Shown here: one piece after another, positions 25,657 through 37,132 of the stretch | Layout: each line of letters starts with the position of its first letter | Numbering within the stretch: position 1 is the stretch's first letter | Source: Auanema rhodensis | Taxonomy: Eukaryota > Nematoda > Chromadorea > Rhabditida > Rhabditidae | Reading direction: 5' to 3' | Length of the DNA: 64,000 bases | NCBI GenBank assembly: GCA_964057225.1 | Contig: OZ059896.1 | Location: 11,284,001-11,348,000 of the forward strand | Made by a program: the position numbers and the translations under genes | Notes under the pieces: model-generated | Told to the model about the DNA's origin: nothing | Databases searched by the model: none | Seen by the model: only the letters and a program-made list of their open reading frames with translations

Positions 25657-25962
25657 TCAATCTTTTCTTTTTATTTTAAGACTACTCGCACTAACAACAC
25701 TGCCCTTTTCAATCTGGCGTAATTGTCGTTCGGCTCTACGTAAAATATATTCAATTTGTAGAAAGTCGGTAGGCTATAAAAGAAAATTATTTTCACAGAT
25801 AATTCTTTTAAAAATTCGTGCCTGATATTTTTTTGCACCAGCTCTGAATTCTTTCTGAATTTGCAATTTAATAGAAGGATCTAGACTTCGAGATGCTCGT
25901 AAAAAATTGGCATAAGTAGATAAAACTAAACGTTGGAGATTAGAATGAACTTTACTAGACAT
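25657..25962 (-). CDS. SDHAF1: SDHAF1-like succinate dehydrogenase assembly factor
   Basis: SDHAF1 proteins help insert iron-sulfur clusters into the SDHB subunit of mitochondrial complex II. The spliced product reads MSSKVHSNLQRLVLSTYANF, then QIQKEFRAGAKKYQ, then PTDFLQIEYILRRAERQLRQ and a short tail ending SASSLKIKRKD. The FLQIEY-RR-RQL block and the N-terminal LQR-VLS block align with human SDHAF1. I chose the Met at 25962 because it matches the human start; an in-frame Met at 26061 would add a hydrophobic 33-residue leader. The LYR motif is changed (STYANF where human has SLYR). The single intron has a GC donor (25821-25820) and a TATAG acceptor ending at 25774. The length of about 100 residues is close to the family. 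The gene is divergent from NAF1. Confidence 0.75.
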
Positions 25963-26254
25963 ATATGTTCTTGATTGTTCTGTAAACAAATTAAAAGTTG
26001 ATATGACTGATAAACATATTGCAAAAGTAAAAATACAAATGGTCAGAAGTAATGATAACATTCAAATATAAACTCGAGCATTAGGCATGTTGCCAGTTGA
26101 TGATAATCAAGGTGAACAAGTTTGATCATAGATCTACGAGCTATTGCGTATACCATTAGTTACACGCAATTGATAATTAAGTCAATTATTACCTAGGTGA
26201 ACTGCAAAGAAAAGAGAGAATTTTTAATAATGTTTCATAGTATAGAACAAGAAT

Positions 26255-27952
26255 ATGGAATCTGAAATTACTAAACTTAAAAGTACGAAACCTGTTGCTG
26301 TTTTGACATTGATGGATGAATCTAATGTAAGTTAAATATAGAATATCATGTACATATATAACTAATTAATTTGTTTTCTTGAGATTATACAAGATCTCCT
26401 ATCAGAATTATTGGATGAAATATCGTATGATAACGAAAACGTAATTTATTCATTGTTTGTTTTATATTTATTTATCAAATTATAGAATGCATTTGATATT
26501 TATACCATTCGTCAAACTAAATCCATATGTTCAATAGCTTCATCAGATGCTGGTAGATATGTTCGAATAAAATCCTAACCAATTGAAAATATTTAGGAGA
26601 TTTGTCTGCTTTTAGTGATGATGAATCAATAAGTCTAGAACCTATTCAATCGGATTCTGATTCAGAAGTAGAATTCGAAAGGTATTTCTCCTTTTCACTC
26701 GGAACTCAAAGCACTTTTGTGTTTTAGATATTTGCAACAAACAACTAAATGGAAGAAAAAGATTTTCATACAAGAACATTCTAGTCATTTGGAGACAAAA
26801 CGATTTAAACCTCAACGGATAAAAGATGACCAGTAATATCACTTCTTCTTTTTTTGTTAATTTTCAATTTAGAATTGATGATGAATATGATGCTCTACCA
26901 GGTTTTTCTTCATTAAATATTGATGACAAGAAAGAATTTTCTATTACTAAGTTTGGAATTATTAAAAATATAGTTGGTTGTATAGGTAATTTAAAGCTTT
27001 TAATATCTTTTAAAAACTTTTCTCTTAAGCTGTTATTAGCCCAGAAATTGAAACCACATTAGATCTAGAAACTGCCATTTTTGACGAGGTATTGATGTTA
27101 AATAGTAAATATGAAGGAGCTAGTATTTATAAATTTTAGAATAAAGTTGCTATCGGTCAAGTAGCTGATGTTATTGGTACTGTTAAAGAACCTTTGTATT
27201 GTATGAAACTACCTGAAGTGAGTTATACGATTGGTTAAGCAATTCCAAATTTAAAAATTTTAGAATCCACTCAATGTGGGACAGCATGTATACTACGCTC
27301 CGATGGAAGAAAGTTTAACTAAAACAATACTTGGTGCAAATCTTGAGGCGTAAGTTGAATCAAACATGTCTTGAAAGATATAAAGCATTATAGTCCATGG
27401 CAAGCCAATCAAATATCGAATGATGAAGAAGAAGTATTGTTTAGTGATGATGAAGAAGAAAAAGCTTATCGACAAAAAACTAAATCCAAGCTCAATTCAA
27501 GTTCGTTTAACATATATTTTAAAGATTTCAATTAATAATTATTGTAGATAAACCGCGAGGAAGAAAACGGGGTAACGTTCAATTTAATTTAACAGGAGAA
27601 CAACAAGAAAAAGTAACTAATAATTGGAATTGGAATCAATCAACTCGTAAAACATATAAACAATATGAATATCCACAAGATATTGAAGATGAGAAGCCTA
27701 AGTAGATACAACTTCCTTTTTTTCAAATTTTCACTTTTTCTTTTTAGTTTATCAGGCATTCCTCCTGCTCATAATCGTAATGCTTCTGCGCCGAATACCA
27801 CAACAAAACCTAGGTTTTCCTATCTTAAACAGGTAAGAAAAGAAGAAAAATCATTAAGAGCTTTAACATTTCAGAATCGTAAACCCAATAATACTGTTGT
27901 GCCTAACAATCCTTATCCTGAATTGGGATGTTATGATGAATTTCTTAAATAA
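26255..27952 (+). CDS. NAF1: NAF1, H/ACA snoRNP assembly factor (copy 1)
   Basis: NAF1 chaperones H/ACA box RNPs in the nucleus and is later replaced by GAR1. An acidic N-terminus (DESISLEPIQSDSDSEVEFE) precedes the Gar1/Naf1 beta-barrel: ISPEIETTLDLETAIFDE, NKVAIGQVADVIGTVKEPLY and NVGQHVYYAPMEE. The C-terminal half is charged: EEEVLFSDDEEEKAY, a basic KPRGRKRGN stretch, and an NWNWNQSTRKTYKQYEYP motif. It ends YPELGCYDEFLK at 27952. All introns are short and in frame. This copy keeps its natural downstream neighbour, the SXP/RAL-2 gene. It is divergent from the SDHAF1-like gene, about 290 bp away. A second, nearly identical copy lies inverted at 37436-39133. Confidence 0.88.
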
Positions 27953-28283
27953 TTTACATCATGATATCTGTTGTTAATTGTTTTTTGTTATATCTTGTTA
28001 CAAGAAAGATTATTATGTTGTAATCTGATTTATAAATTTTTAAATGAAAAGTTGACTCATTCTATTTGATTTTTTTCCCGAACTTCTCACATCATTAAAA
28101 TTATATTGATGAATCACCTAGCAAATTTGGATCAGTTGGCACGCCTGAATAAATAACTCTGGGTCCCTTTAAAAGCAACCAATACCATATTACATATCAG
28201 TTTGGGAAGTCACAAAAATTTGCTCTTAAATTCTTCGTGGAACCCAATTTTCAAAATGAGATTCATTGTTTTAACCTGTTTCG
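26255..28283 (+). repeat. Inverted segmental duplication, left arm
   Basis: This 2,029-bp arm is matched by the reverse complement of 37105-39133 with no length difference. By eye I found only two mismatches: 26260 (A here, G in the other arm's sense) and 27124 (T here, A there). Introns and UTR are as similar as exons. Outside the limits the sequences diverge at once. The arm starts at the NAF1 ATG and ends 28 bp into the SXP coding sequence. Confidence 0.95.
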
Positions 28284-29740
28284 TTTACACTGTATCGTGT
28301 AATGTACTTGGAAGAAATTCAATTACATTCAATCAGTTGGATAACCAAGTGGTAGTTTTATTAGTTATACTGTATATGCTTAATTATTTTTTTAGAAAAA
28401 TGCTGCCATTTCTGCAATTGGCAACATGCTGCCAGAGTTCTTATCCTCTGTATCCTCAAATGCAAGATATGAATTCATAAACATTTATTCAGTATGAATA
28501 ATTCATTGTAATTAAAAAAATATTTTGTTTAGAACACAACTATGCCACGTACACAGATTGAAGCCAGATTAAATGAATGGGCTGTCCAAAATGGAGTTCA
28601 GGTATATCTAAAGTTATAAGCTTCCGGTGAGATTACAAGGTTTAAGGACAAATGGAATGCCTTTAAAACCGATGCCGAAAATAAGAAGCAAGATATCTTT
28701 GTCAACGTTCGTGAAATTCTTAAGCAACTTCCAAATGTGTTCGAGCAAGTAGTTGTTGCTGATAATGACAAGGTATATACATGAATTCAATTTGGCCTGC
28801 AAAACTGAATGAAATTCAGAACTTGAGTGGTGATGAAGTTGTTTCAAAAGTAGTCAAGGCTTTTGATTCTGTTAAACCATATGCAGAAAATATCAAGACC
28901 AGCGTTCAAGATTTCATGAAAAACTTCGGGCGTGGTGAAAGACCAGTTAATGGAGTATGAAATTAATTTACTTTTCAAATTTTAACAATAATCCCAGGGA
29001 ACATTCCCATCTTTTGGAAACAGCACAGGATCCGGTGTTAGACCTGTATTCCCTGGTACTAACACGGGATTCCCTGGTACTAACACGGGATTCCCAGGAA
29101 CAAACAACGGTTTCAACGGTGAAAATAATGGATTCAACGGTGGAAACAGTGGTTTCAACGGTGGAAACAACGGTTTCAATGGTGGTAACAGTGGTTTCAA
29201 TGGTGGAAACAATGCTAATAATGGTTTCCCAAATAACAACAATGGATTTCCTACTGGAAACTCAGGAATGAATGTGAGTATTGCCACACAATAATGAACA
29301 CTTTCATTTGGGTGCATTAACATTCTCCATAATCGATAAGCATTTAGGGCAACAACAACAACAATAACAACAATAACAATGGTGGTTTTGGAACTCAGGT
29401 TTTGATAAAAAGCATTCTTTTAATTTTTATATATTTCAGGTTATGCCTGGAAACGGTCCAAATCCTTTTGGTGGATACCCAGTCATCGAGGTACTTGATA
29501 ATTCTTAATATAGATTTAATTGTTTTTATTTAAGACTAGAGAAAATGGAAACAACATGAATATTGGAGGGTTCCCAACTAATCAAGTAAAATATTTTTAT
29601 TTTCTCAAATCAGAAATTTCAAATTTTAGAATTCTTTGAATACATTCAATAACAACAGAGGAGCTGGACAATCTAATCAATTTCAGGTTTACTATTCTCA
29701 AACTTCTCTGATTTAAATAATTTTATGTTTTTAGGGATAA
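28256..29740 (+). CDS. SXP/RAL-2 family secreted protein with FxGxNxG repeat tail
   Basis: The signal peptide is MRFIVLTCFVYTVSC. The next region matches the SXP/RAL-2 domain (PF02520, formerly DUF148): AAISAIGNMLPEFLSSVSS, RTQIEARLNEWAVQNGVQ, DKWNAFKTDAENKKQDIFVN, REILKQLPNVFEQVV and NLSGDEVVSKVVKAFDS. This nematode-specific family includes secreted immunodominant proteins of parasites and binds small ligands. The C-terminal half is unusual: eight 7-residue repeats F-[PN]-G-x-N-x-G (29049-29216), a polyAsn run and Gly/Asn/Phe-rich short exons, ending NQFQG at TAA 29738-29740. Most SXP/RAL-2 proteins lack such a tail. The first 28 coding bases lie inside the inverted duplication. The intron at 28600-28644 uses a TTTAAG acceptor. 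Confidence 0.85.
29049..29216 (+). repeat. Eight 21-bp tandem repeats (FxGxNxG)
   Basis: The repeats are in frame within the SXP/RAL-2 gene. The first two 21-bp units are identical and encode FPGTNTG. Later units drift to FPGTNNG and FNGGN[SN]G. The antisense frame is also open, but only because of the repeat. Confidence 0.9.
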
Positions 29741-30167
29741 GGGAGAAGTTGCTCCGCGCAAGTAACAAACTGGTAATTATCGAACTAATTTGAACATATT
29801 ATCTGTGCCAACATCGTCCTTCGATTAACACAACTTCACTACATCCATAATAAAATATTTTTAATTTTCAAGCTTTATCACGTTCTCAATATATTTGATT
29901 TTCAACAGTTTATACATATATTTATGGGTCAATAAAAAATGTTTGTTCAATTACGAGAAGCTGATTCACATTTCAAAAGTTGCCAAACAAGTAGGAAAAT
30001 AACAAAACAGTACTATCAGTTGTCCGGGGGCATCACTAGTAACAACGTATTCGATAAATTTTCTCTAAATAGTGAAACAGGTTTTCATATGCCCGCTTTA
30101 CTTTCATTTCTCCTTATTTCTCATTCATATTGAGATTTTGCTCAATTGCTGACAGTGTGTCGCTATT
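29741..30167. other. Intergenic region
   Basis: Short AT-rich gap between the SXP/RAL-2 gene and cysteine-rich gene B. No exon is supported; the 64-codon ORF from 29939 has no splice or homology support. Confidence 0.45.
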
Positions 30168-31984
30168 ATGATGCCGCGTAAGACAGTCTTGTCTCAACTT
30201 CTATTTTCTATATTAATATTTCTTTCAACAACTCATGCTATCAAGTTCGTAGAACAGGTAAATCTTATATAAACATTATGTTATGGATATCTGAAGTTTT
30301 CCCTTCATTTAAATTCACTAACTTAACTATATAACTTTTCATCTTTAATATTTTAAAGATGAAAGGTTTGATGTACAATATTCATAGCAAATGAGTTGGT
30401 TATAATGTGTATGTACTATTCGTAATACTATTAAGTTTTTCAAGTTTTACAAGTTGATGTTCTAATATATGCTACTATTTACCATATTTAAATAATGAAC
30501 ATTGAATAGTTTAAGCTTCGCTCTGTAGCAGCTTGATTATGCACAGATAGAAAAATTTCAATTTTGTTAATTATCTATTATATAATAACCAAAGTATGCT
30601 CGAGCGTTTTCAATAGCCAAGTTGATTTGAGAAGAGCAAAACAACTTCATAACTTGATCACTACAACATTGTTAGAACTGGTCCACCTTCTTATGACCGT
30701 TTGATATAGAGTACTTACAGAAAGAAGAAACCACAATTAATGTTTCTTATTGAAAAATAAAAATGACTTTTTCTAAACTGTATTCAATAGAAAACTTGAA
30801 TTATATCGTATGCAGTATATTTCTTTTAGAAAACTTTAGTTGTAAATCTAAGCAATTTTGAATTCAGAATATCCTCCAATATTTTTCAGATCCAAAAGTC
30901 GGCAATAGATGTACTTCATACTTCTCAAGTGAGTACAACTTCTCGTCAATGTACTTGCGATGAAATGACAAGTTGTTATGATTCTGCACGAAATGAAGCA
31001 TTTGCTTGCTTTGAACCATGCTGGCACGAAGTTAATAGCGTGAGCTTGAAATTGTCAAATTCAACTATGTTCAATATATTTAGATTACTAATGATCCAAG
31101 GACATTAAAAACATGTTTTGATGCTCGTAAAGGATTTTTACAGGAGCTAGTGACCTGCTTCAAAGACAAGTTGAATGCGTGAGTACTCTCGATCTGTTGG
31201 CACTTTTTATGATAACAATGTTTAGATGTGCTCCTGATGTTTCTCACGCTGAACAAACCCAAGTGAAGAATTATGATTACATAGCAATGATTAATAGAGC
31301 AGAGGTGGTTATTCAGAATCAAATGACCAAATTCATGCAATCAATTACATCACCCTCTGTTAAGGTAATAGTTATCTTCAATCAAACTTTTTTTCTTATA
31401 TCAACTAAACTTAATTTATAACAAAATGAATATAAATATTGAATGAATTACAAAACATTTAAAGTAGCAAATCTATATTGAAGTAATTTATTTTCTTATA
31501 TTCTTTGTTTATTAATGCAAATAACATAAAATGATAAGATAATATTTAATGTTGCCCTTCTCGTTTCTGTATTCTTAGTATATATATGTATGTCAGATTC
31601 CAATTTTACCAATACAACCGAGATAATCTAATTTTTTTAGAATGTGATAGATGCTGCTTCAAATCTAGGTCGCTGTGTGAAGGAATGTTTCATAGAAAAG
31701 AATAAGAATGGATTTTGTTTTGATCGAATACCGTTTGTTAAAAAAACATTTGTGAATTTTCTGAAATTTTTTTTCAGTTGCCAGCCAAACATTTCGGATA
31801 AGAATGCCAAAATGGCTGTCCGTCAATGCGCGCGTCAAATCAGTTGGAAAAATGAAATGGGTGAACTATGTAAATGCTCGAGTGAAGCTGGTGTCGGGTA
31901 AGCCCAATACATAAAATCTTTAATTTGTTTAATACTTTTAGAGGAATTTCGGATTACTGCGGAATGCTCCGAGTGATGGGATAA
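30168..31984 (+). CDS. Secreted cysteine-rich protein, copy B
   Basis: Exon 1 (30168-30257) encodes MMPRKTVLSQLLFSILIFLS and a signal cleavage site near THA. Intron 1 is long (30258-30889), as in copy A. Mature landmarks are QCTCDEMTSCYDSARNEAF, ACFEPCWHEVNS, LKTCFDARKGFLQELVTCF, NVIDAASNLGRCVKECF, KNKNGFCFDR, AVRQCARQISWKNEMGELC and DYCGMLRVMG at the end. Cysteine positions and splice phases match copy A (16471-18745) throughout, so the two are old paralogues about 13 kb apart, separated by unrelated genes. It lacks copy A's basic RRRPHPKRG tail. The second of two adjacent ATGs (30171) could also be the start. The function is unknown; an extracellular or eggshell-matrix role like CPG proteins is only a guess. 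Confidence 0.75.
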
Positions 31985-32560
31985 AACTATTATATAAAGC
32001 ATTTAATAAAATTTGATTCAGAACATCGAACCACATTAAAAGAGCGACGTAACAATACCCAACAAAAAAACTTACAAAACCGTAACTTATTTCATAAAGA
32101 GATGAAATGTCATACATACAAGCTGAAGTTTTCGATACGGAATTTAAAATAATTTGGATCAGTCTTCACATAAAAAGGTATAAAACATCAATTGGTTAGA
32201 AGTATGAAAGGGCTAGGTGCTATAAAAACTCAGATATTACAAAGAAGGCTTAGTGTCAAAAATAAAAGAATTTACAATATATTAACAGAAACCTAACATT
32301 CTCTCAATAAAGCTCTTGCTTTAATTTTCATGATATTAATAATGATATACTGTTTAAGATTAAATACAAAAGGAACCATATTTTCTAAAATTATCAATTC
32401 AACAAGAATTATACAATCGCACACCCGCATAGATACAAAACCGTTAATTACTAAAATTACTAGAGAAAAGGTATTCTATCCTACAAAGCAAGATATCGTA
32501 CACAAACGTAAGAACTTGAGCATACTCGTGGAAAATCATCAATTTTGTTCGCAAACGCGT
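31985..32560. other. Convergent intergenic region
   Basis: Between the stop codons of cysteine-rich gene B (plus) and the ELM2/SANT gene (minus). The plus-strand ORF at 32330-32569 has no support. Confidence 0.5.
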
Positions 32561-35364
32561 TCACATTAGCCGATTAGGTTTAGATTTTCGGCTAGCCCGT
32601 GGTTGATCACCGCGTATAGATGGCCGACTGTTTGGGGTTGAAAATGGTTGCTTCAGCAAATGTCCATTGCTATTAGAATTGGAGGCAATATGAGTTTTAC
32701 TTTCATCAACATAGTTCCTAAAACAATGATAAATCAAAGACCTATTAAACTTCACAAACTTTTTCTTTTTTGTGCTGCTGAGATCAGGAGTAATAGAGAA
32801 CGAAGTATCCAAATCTGGGGGAGAAACATTTGCACTGTCTGGGCGCTTGGTCAAACGATCCGTTAACTAAAAAATATTCATAAAAATTAATCTTCAAAAA
32901 ATTAATACCTTATCTAAACGGAACTTTGTGCGAAAACGTTTGTAGAAGGTGTTAACCTCTATCGTAGACACTTTCAAATCCGCAGCAATATTATCAAGCT
33001 TCACTCCATATTTATAAAAAGCTAAAAATAAATAAATACATTATGCTGTTTTGAGAAGAAAACAAACATTTCACAAATGCCAGTAATTCTTTGTTAGAAT
33101 ATTGTTTAAATGCAAACATAACTGCTGAGTTTCCCCAAGATTTAATAAGTGAACACCTTAAAACACGAATATAAATGAATATTAAGAAATAAAATAAACT
33201 TACTTTTCGTGGGCTGGAGGTTCAAACTTTTTCGTATACTCACAGAGAACATCTTTAGACAACTTTACTGACCTTCCTTTTAAGTGTTGTGTAGGAATCT
33301 GAACCAGGAAACTACTTTCATAAATTGTTTAAAAATTACCTCATCAGGATTTGGCTTAGCAGAAATTTTAACTTGACGCTCTGTCTCTATTATTCGCAAA
33401 ATTTCCTCCTTGGGTTGAGCTTTTCGTTTTTCTTTTTCTACTTCATACCATTTCTGAGCAATTTCATGATCAGGTTCAATTAGAAAAGCTTGTGGTATTC
33501 TATGTTCTCGATATTTCCTGAAATGTAGTCTGATGAGAATACAAAAGGAGTAACACAACAATACCCGTAATAATATTCACAAAGATCACAATAACGCTCA
33601 GATAATCGTTTGGTATTTCCCCATATATATTTCGTACAGTTAACACATTCATAACGCTCAACTATATCCTTTTCGTTAATCATGCTGAAAGATATTCTTT
33701 TTATTGAAATTTTTTAAAAGTTAATGCCAACTTTTCGCGACATTGACATCTCTGGTATAATTCGTGATAGCAACCCCGGCGTTTAGTATTATAATAATAA
33801 TTAAGTATTTCCCCCATATAATATGTTTTCAACTAAAAATTAATTAATAAAAAACGAACTAAAATATAAACTAACGAATTTCTCTTGGAATTGTCTAAAA
33901 ATTTTCTCTCCTTCTCGATGCTTTCCAGTTGAGTTGCCTGGCTTTCTCAGAAGGCGCTCAAATTCTCGCTGTTGTATCACATTCAATCTTGAAAAAGAAA
34001 TACTGTGAGTGCGTAAGGTTCAAACACTACTTTTCAAACGGTTGTGGCAAACTTTCAAACAATTCTTTTTCAATAGTACGGAGCATTTCTGCGATGTCAT
34101 AATTACATTTCATCAATCGATTCAAAACCTAAACTATTGAATGTAAACCGGAATTAAATATGAAAGCATACAACATCAAGTCCTATTTTTCCTCGAAATT
34201 GACGCCTAATAACGTTCCAAGCTTCATCCAACTCTTTTTCCTTACCATTAATCGCTTTTGAATCCACCCAAATCTAGAAACAAATATTTATTTAAAAAAT
34301 AACAATATATACTACCAGCTCGTCTCGATCATCTGCATAATTAGAACGTGCCTTCTTTTTTCCTGGACTAACATTTGGCACAACAGCCTTAAAACATTCA
34401 ATAATATAGCAAGAACTCTAAATTAAAAAACCTGAAAAGCATCTCCAACTCCAATTTCACTAAATTTTCTTTTAGTCCGAATGCGCTCTTCTGTTTCAGA
34501 ACGTGTTTCGCGAGTTTTTGGACCAACCTATTTTATTAAACTTCAAATAGAAATATATATATATTAAAATCTAACCATATGAATTTTTAATCGATCCTTC
34601 TCTTTCTCTATATCCAATTTAGGTAATTGGTAAGGATTTCGGTAACCACCAGTAGGAGGATTAACAGGACGAGCTAAACAAAAATTAAGAGATGTTTAAC
34701 TCAGTTGAACAAACGTTGCTTAAAATTTGATGGATCCACATAATTGTTAACTATATCGTTCGGGTCGTCTCTGTTACGAGTAATTCTAAAAATAGAACAA
34801 GAAATAATACTAATGATGATACTAGATACCTATTTCTTTTCACTTCCCCATCATTATTATTATAGTTTCTCTTGTTATAAACTCTTTTCTCTGGTTTTGT
34901 GGATTCACTGGATCCCGAAGGTAATTGTCCATCATACTAAAAATAAGAGTTATCAAAAACATTAAAAAATAGGCACACCATTGCTTCAAGAATAGGAGGG
35001 GGTGTTAAAGAGCGTGTTGGGGACATCCGAGAATTGTCAGAAGCTCGTTCTTTATCATCGTCCAAAACTATCACAACATCGGAACATGTTAGAGTTGGAA
35101 TCTAAAAATAAAACAAATTCAAATTACAAAAAAACACTACGTACCTCCCCGTTGTCGCCATCACTATCGGCATTATTTTTTGAATCCATATTGAACCGTG
35201 AATTATTAGAGGGAACTGCGATATGCCTTCGTAAAGCATGAACCTGAATGAAAAACGTTCAGATTTCAAAATAAATCCTATCAAAAACTTACATTGTCTT
35301 GCCAACCGTTGTTTGTACCTTTTTTTGAATGTAGCAGATTTGGAGCAGCAGACGCTACTTCCAT
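32561..35364 (-). CDS. ELM2/SANT chromatin corepressor subunit with GATA-like zinc finger
   Basis: Proteins of this class (CoREST/RCOR, MTA, MIER, RERE) scaffold histone deacetylase complexes in the nucleus. From the N-terminus: an acidic Ser-rich region with SPTRSLTPPP and basic stretches (RVYNKRNYNN); an ELM2 domain (EIGVGDAFQAVVPNVSPGKK, then DELIWVDSKAI, about 34320-34490); and a helical segment LDVVLNRLMKCNYDIAEMLR as found before SANT in CoREST. SANT1 follows (QREFERLLRK, then YMGEILNYYYNTKRR). Then comes a C-x2-C-x15-C-x2-C finger (CVNC...CDLC, about 33570-33660) like the GATA-type finger of MTA/RERE. A second SANT (NKELLAFVKCFYKYGVKLDN, then VNTFYKRFRTKFRLDKL) is typical of CoREST. 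The basic tail ends KPNRLM. The subfamily is unresolved because features of two groups are mixed. The N-terminal exon and ATG 35364 are less certain than the domains. Confidence 0.8.
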
Positions 35365-37104
35365 ATTAGGCCTTAACGCCTTCTAGAATTAGCCAAATAT
35401 GGTCCTCTTATTCTGAATTACGTGAATTTAGTTTAAAATGCCTAAGAGAGGAAACATATCAATAATCAACACGTTTGAAATCATTAGAACGATAGTAGGG
35501 CTTCGCTTGAGCACCAATAACTTAAATATTGTTTAATATGCTATATTAAAGAATAACATTGATTTTAATTAGTACAGTAGCGTAGATCACATTACAGTAC
35601 ACCAATGAAACTGTTGGAACTGTGAATAAAATTGAACTTTAGGCCTTCTATGGCATTTATATGAATCCGTAACACTGAATTAGACCCAAAATAAACGATG
35701 AATTATAAAATATTTTTCCGAAGCACTTAGTGAAAACTGCATAGGGACGAAAATGGTTATGTTGCAGAGCATCAATCTCCACAACGACTAGACACTGTAG
35801 TAATGCAGAAGACTCCAGACGTCAAACAAATGAGAGAAACGTCATATGTGTGAGTTGATTGAGAGATTTAGAGAAAACGCCAGAGTGGCCAGCAAAAGAC
35901 CAAAGGGAGAACACAAGCGTTATTTACCGAATTATTTGAATTAAAGAATTTTAATAAATCAGGATCGCAGAAAATTTTGATATGAAATACTAAATCAAAT
36001 TTTGATTTTAGCGTATCGTCAAAATTCTTAGTATGACCGTGACAACGTAACCATTAAGCGCGAGCGGCTGTGTGCGGCCAACTACCGTATGTAGGGAGCA
36101 GAGATATGAAGACACAGAGAAAAACAGAAAAAATCGATAACTCCGCCCACTTTGAAAATCGTAAACGGTTCAACAGAATGATTGTTCATGAGTGTTAGAG
36201 CAGCAATATTATTTCTAAAGTGAAAAGTAAAGGGATAAACTTCAAAAATTAGAAATATTACAAGTTATGTCTATAAAAACAGAAAAAATTGTTATGCATA
36301 GTTTTTATCTCATTATTTAGCGCCATAGTTGGATCGTACTCGGAAAGATATGAACTCATACAAAATATGTCCTGATAATTTATTCAATCGACACAGTAAA
36401 TTTTTATACCAAGAAGCCATTTTAAAATCAAATTTCTCTATTCATTATCTGGAATTAAAGCTCCTTTGTTTGTTGCTCAGGAGATTGTTGAATATTAGTC
36501 ATTACAGTAGTATTGACACCTAATTTTTCTACTCCCCGTTCATCTTAATTCTCGCTAACTTCTTATAATTGGATTATATATTTTCCAGTTTACAAATTTT
36601 CTGTTATTCGGAAATTGTCGTGCGATTAACGCTTTGATAATTATCATAAATAATTCATATAATTGAAATATTCTGATTGAATTATATTTCTAGGAGGAAT
36701 TTCAACTTTTTCCTATTACTATCTTATGATCTCATCACATTTAAAGTTTGTTTTCAAAAAACTGACCAAACTGTCTGCAATCCTAATGAGCCTTAAAACT
36801 CATTTGCTATCTGTTGAACAGCAAGAATTATCTATGATTTTTTTGACATAATGTGATAAACAGAGATACACCGGAACAATTTGTATTTTCATCTTTGATT
36901 ATGCAAACAATGGTGTTTTTGATATATTAGAAAAAATTTTTCACTGTTTCATCGTCTTGTTATACTACATATGTGCAGCAAGCTGTAAATTATGAACACA
37001 TTTGTTATGACCTTTTGCATAAGCAACATCCTTTTTTCTCAATTTTCCTCTTAATAAACAAATTCCTCTATACTGATTTTATATAAAAAAATTGAAATCG
37101 AGTT
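35365..37104. other. Intergenic region
   Basis: It lies upstream of the minus-strand ELM2/SANT gene. A CTCCGCCCA motif sits at 36141-36149. No exon is supported apart from the truncated SXP start codon fragment that runs in from the duplication at its right edge. Confidence 0.45.
36141..36149 (+). promoter_or_regulatory. CTCCGCCCA motif (SP/KLF-like)
   Basis: Third identical nonamer, about 0.8 kb upstream of the ELM2/SANT start codon, in reverse orientation relative to that gene. Confidence 0.4.
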
Positions 37105-37132
37105 CGAAACAGGTTAAAACAATGAATCTCAT
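37079..37132 (-). pseudogene. Truncated SXP/RAL-2 start fragment
   Basis: The duplicated block carries the first 28 coding bases of the SXP gene (MRFIVLTCF). At the breakpoint (37105) it runs into unrelated DNA, giving eight more codons (ELDFNFFI) and a stop. The upstream 300 bp, which should hold the SXP promoter, is intact. So a short transcript could be made, but no SXP domain remains. Confidence 0.75.

Noticed and set aside
28982-29323. 113-codon minus-strand ORF rich in Pro and Leu
   Set aside because: Antisense shadow of the 21-bp repeats in the SXP/RAL-2 gene.
32720-32750. Apparent 24-nt intron in the last ELM2/SANT exon
   Set aside because: Too short for splicing and a multiple of three; the frame is open, so it is treated as coding.
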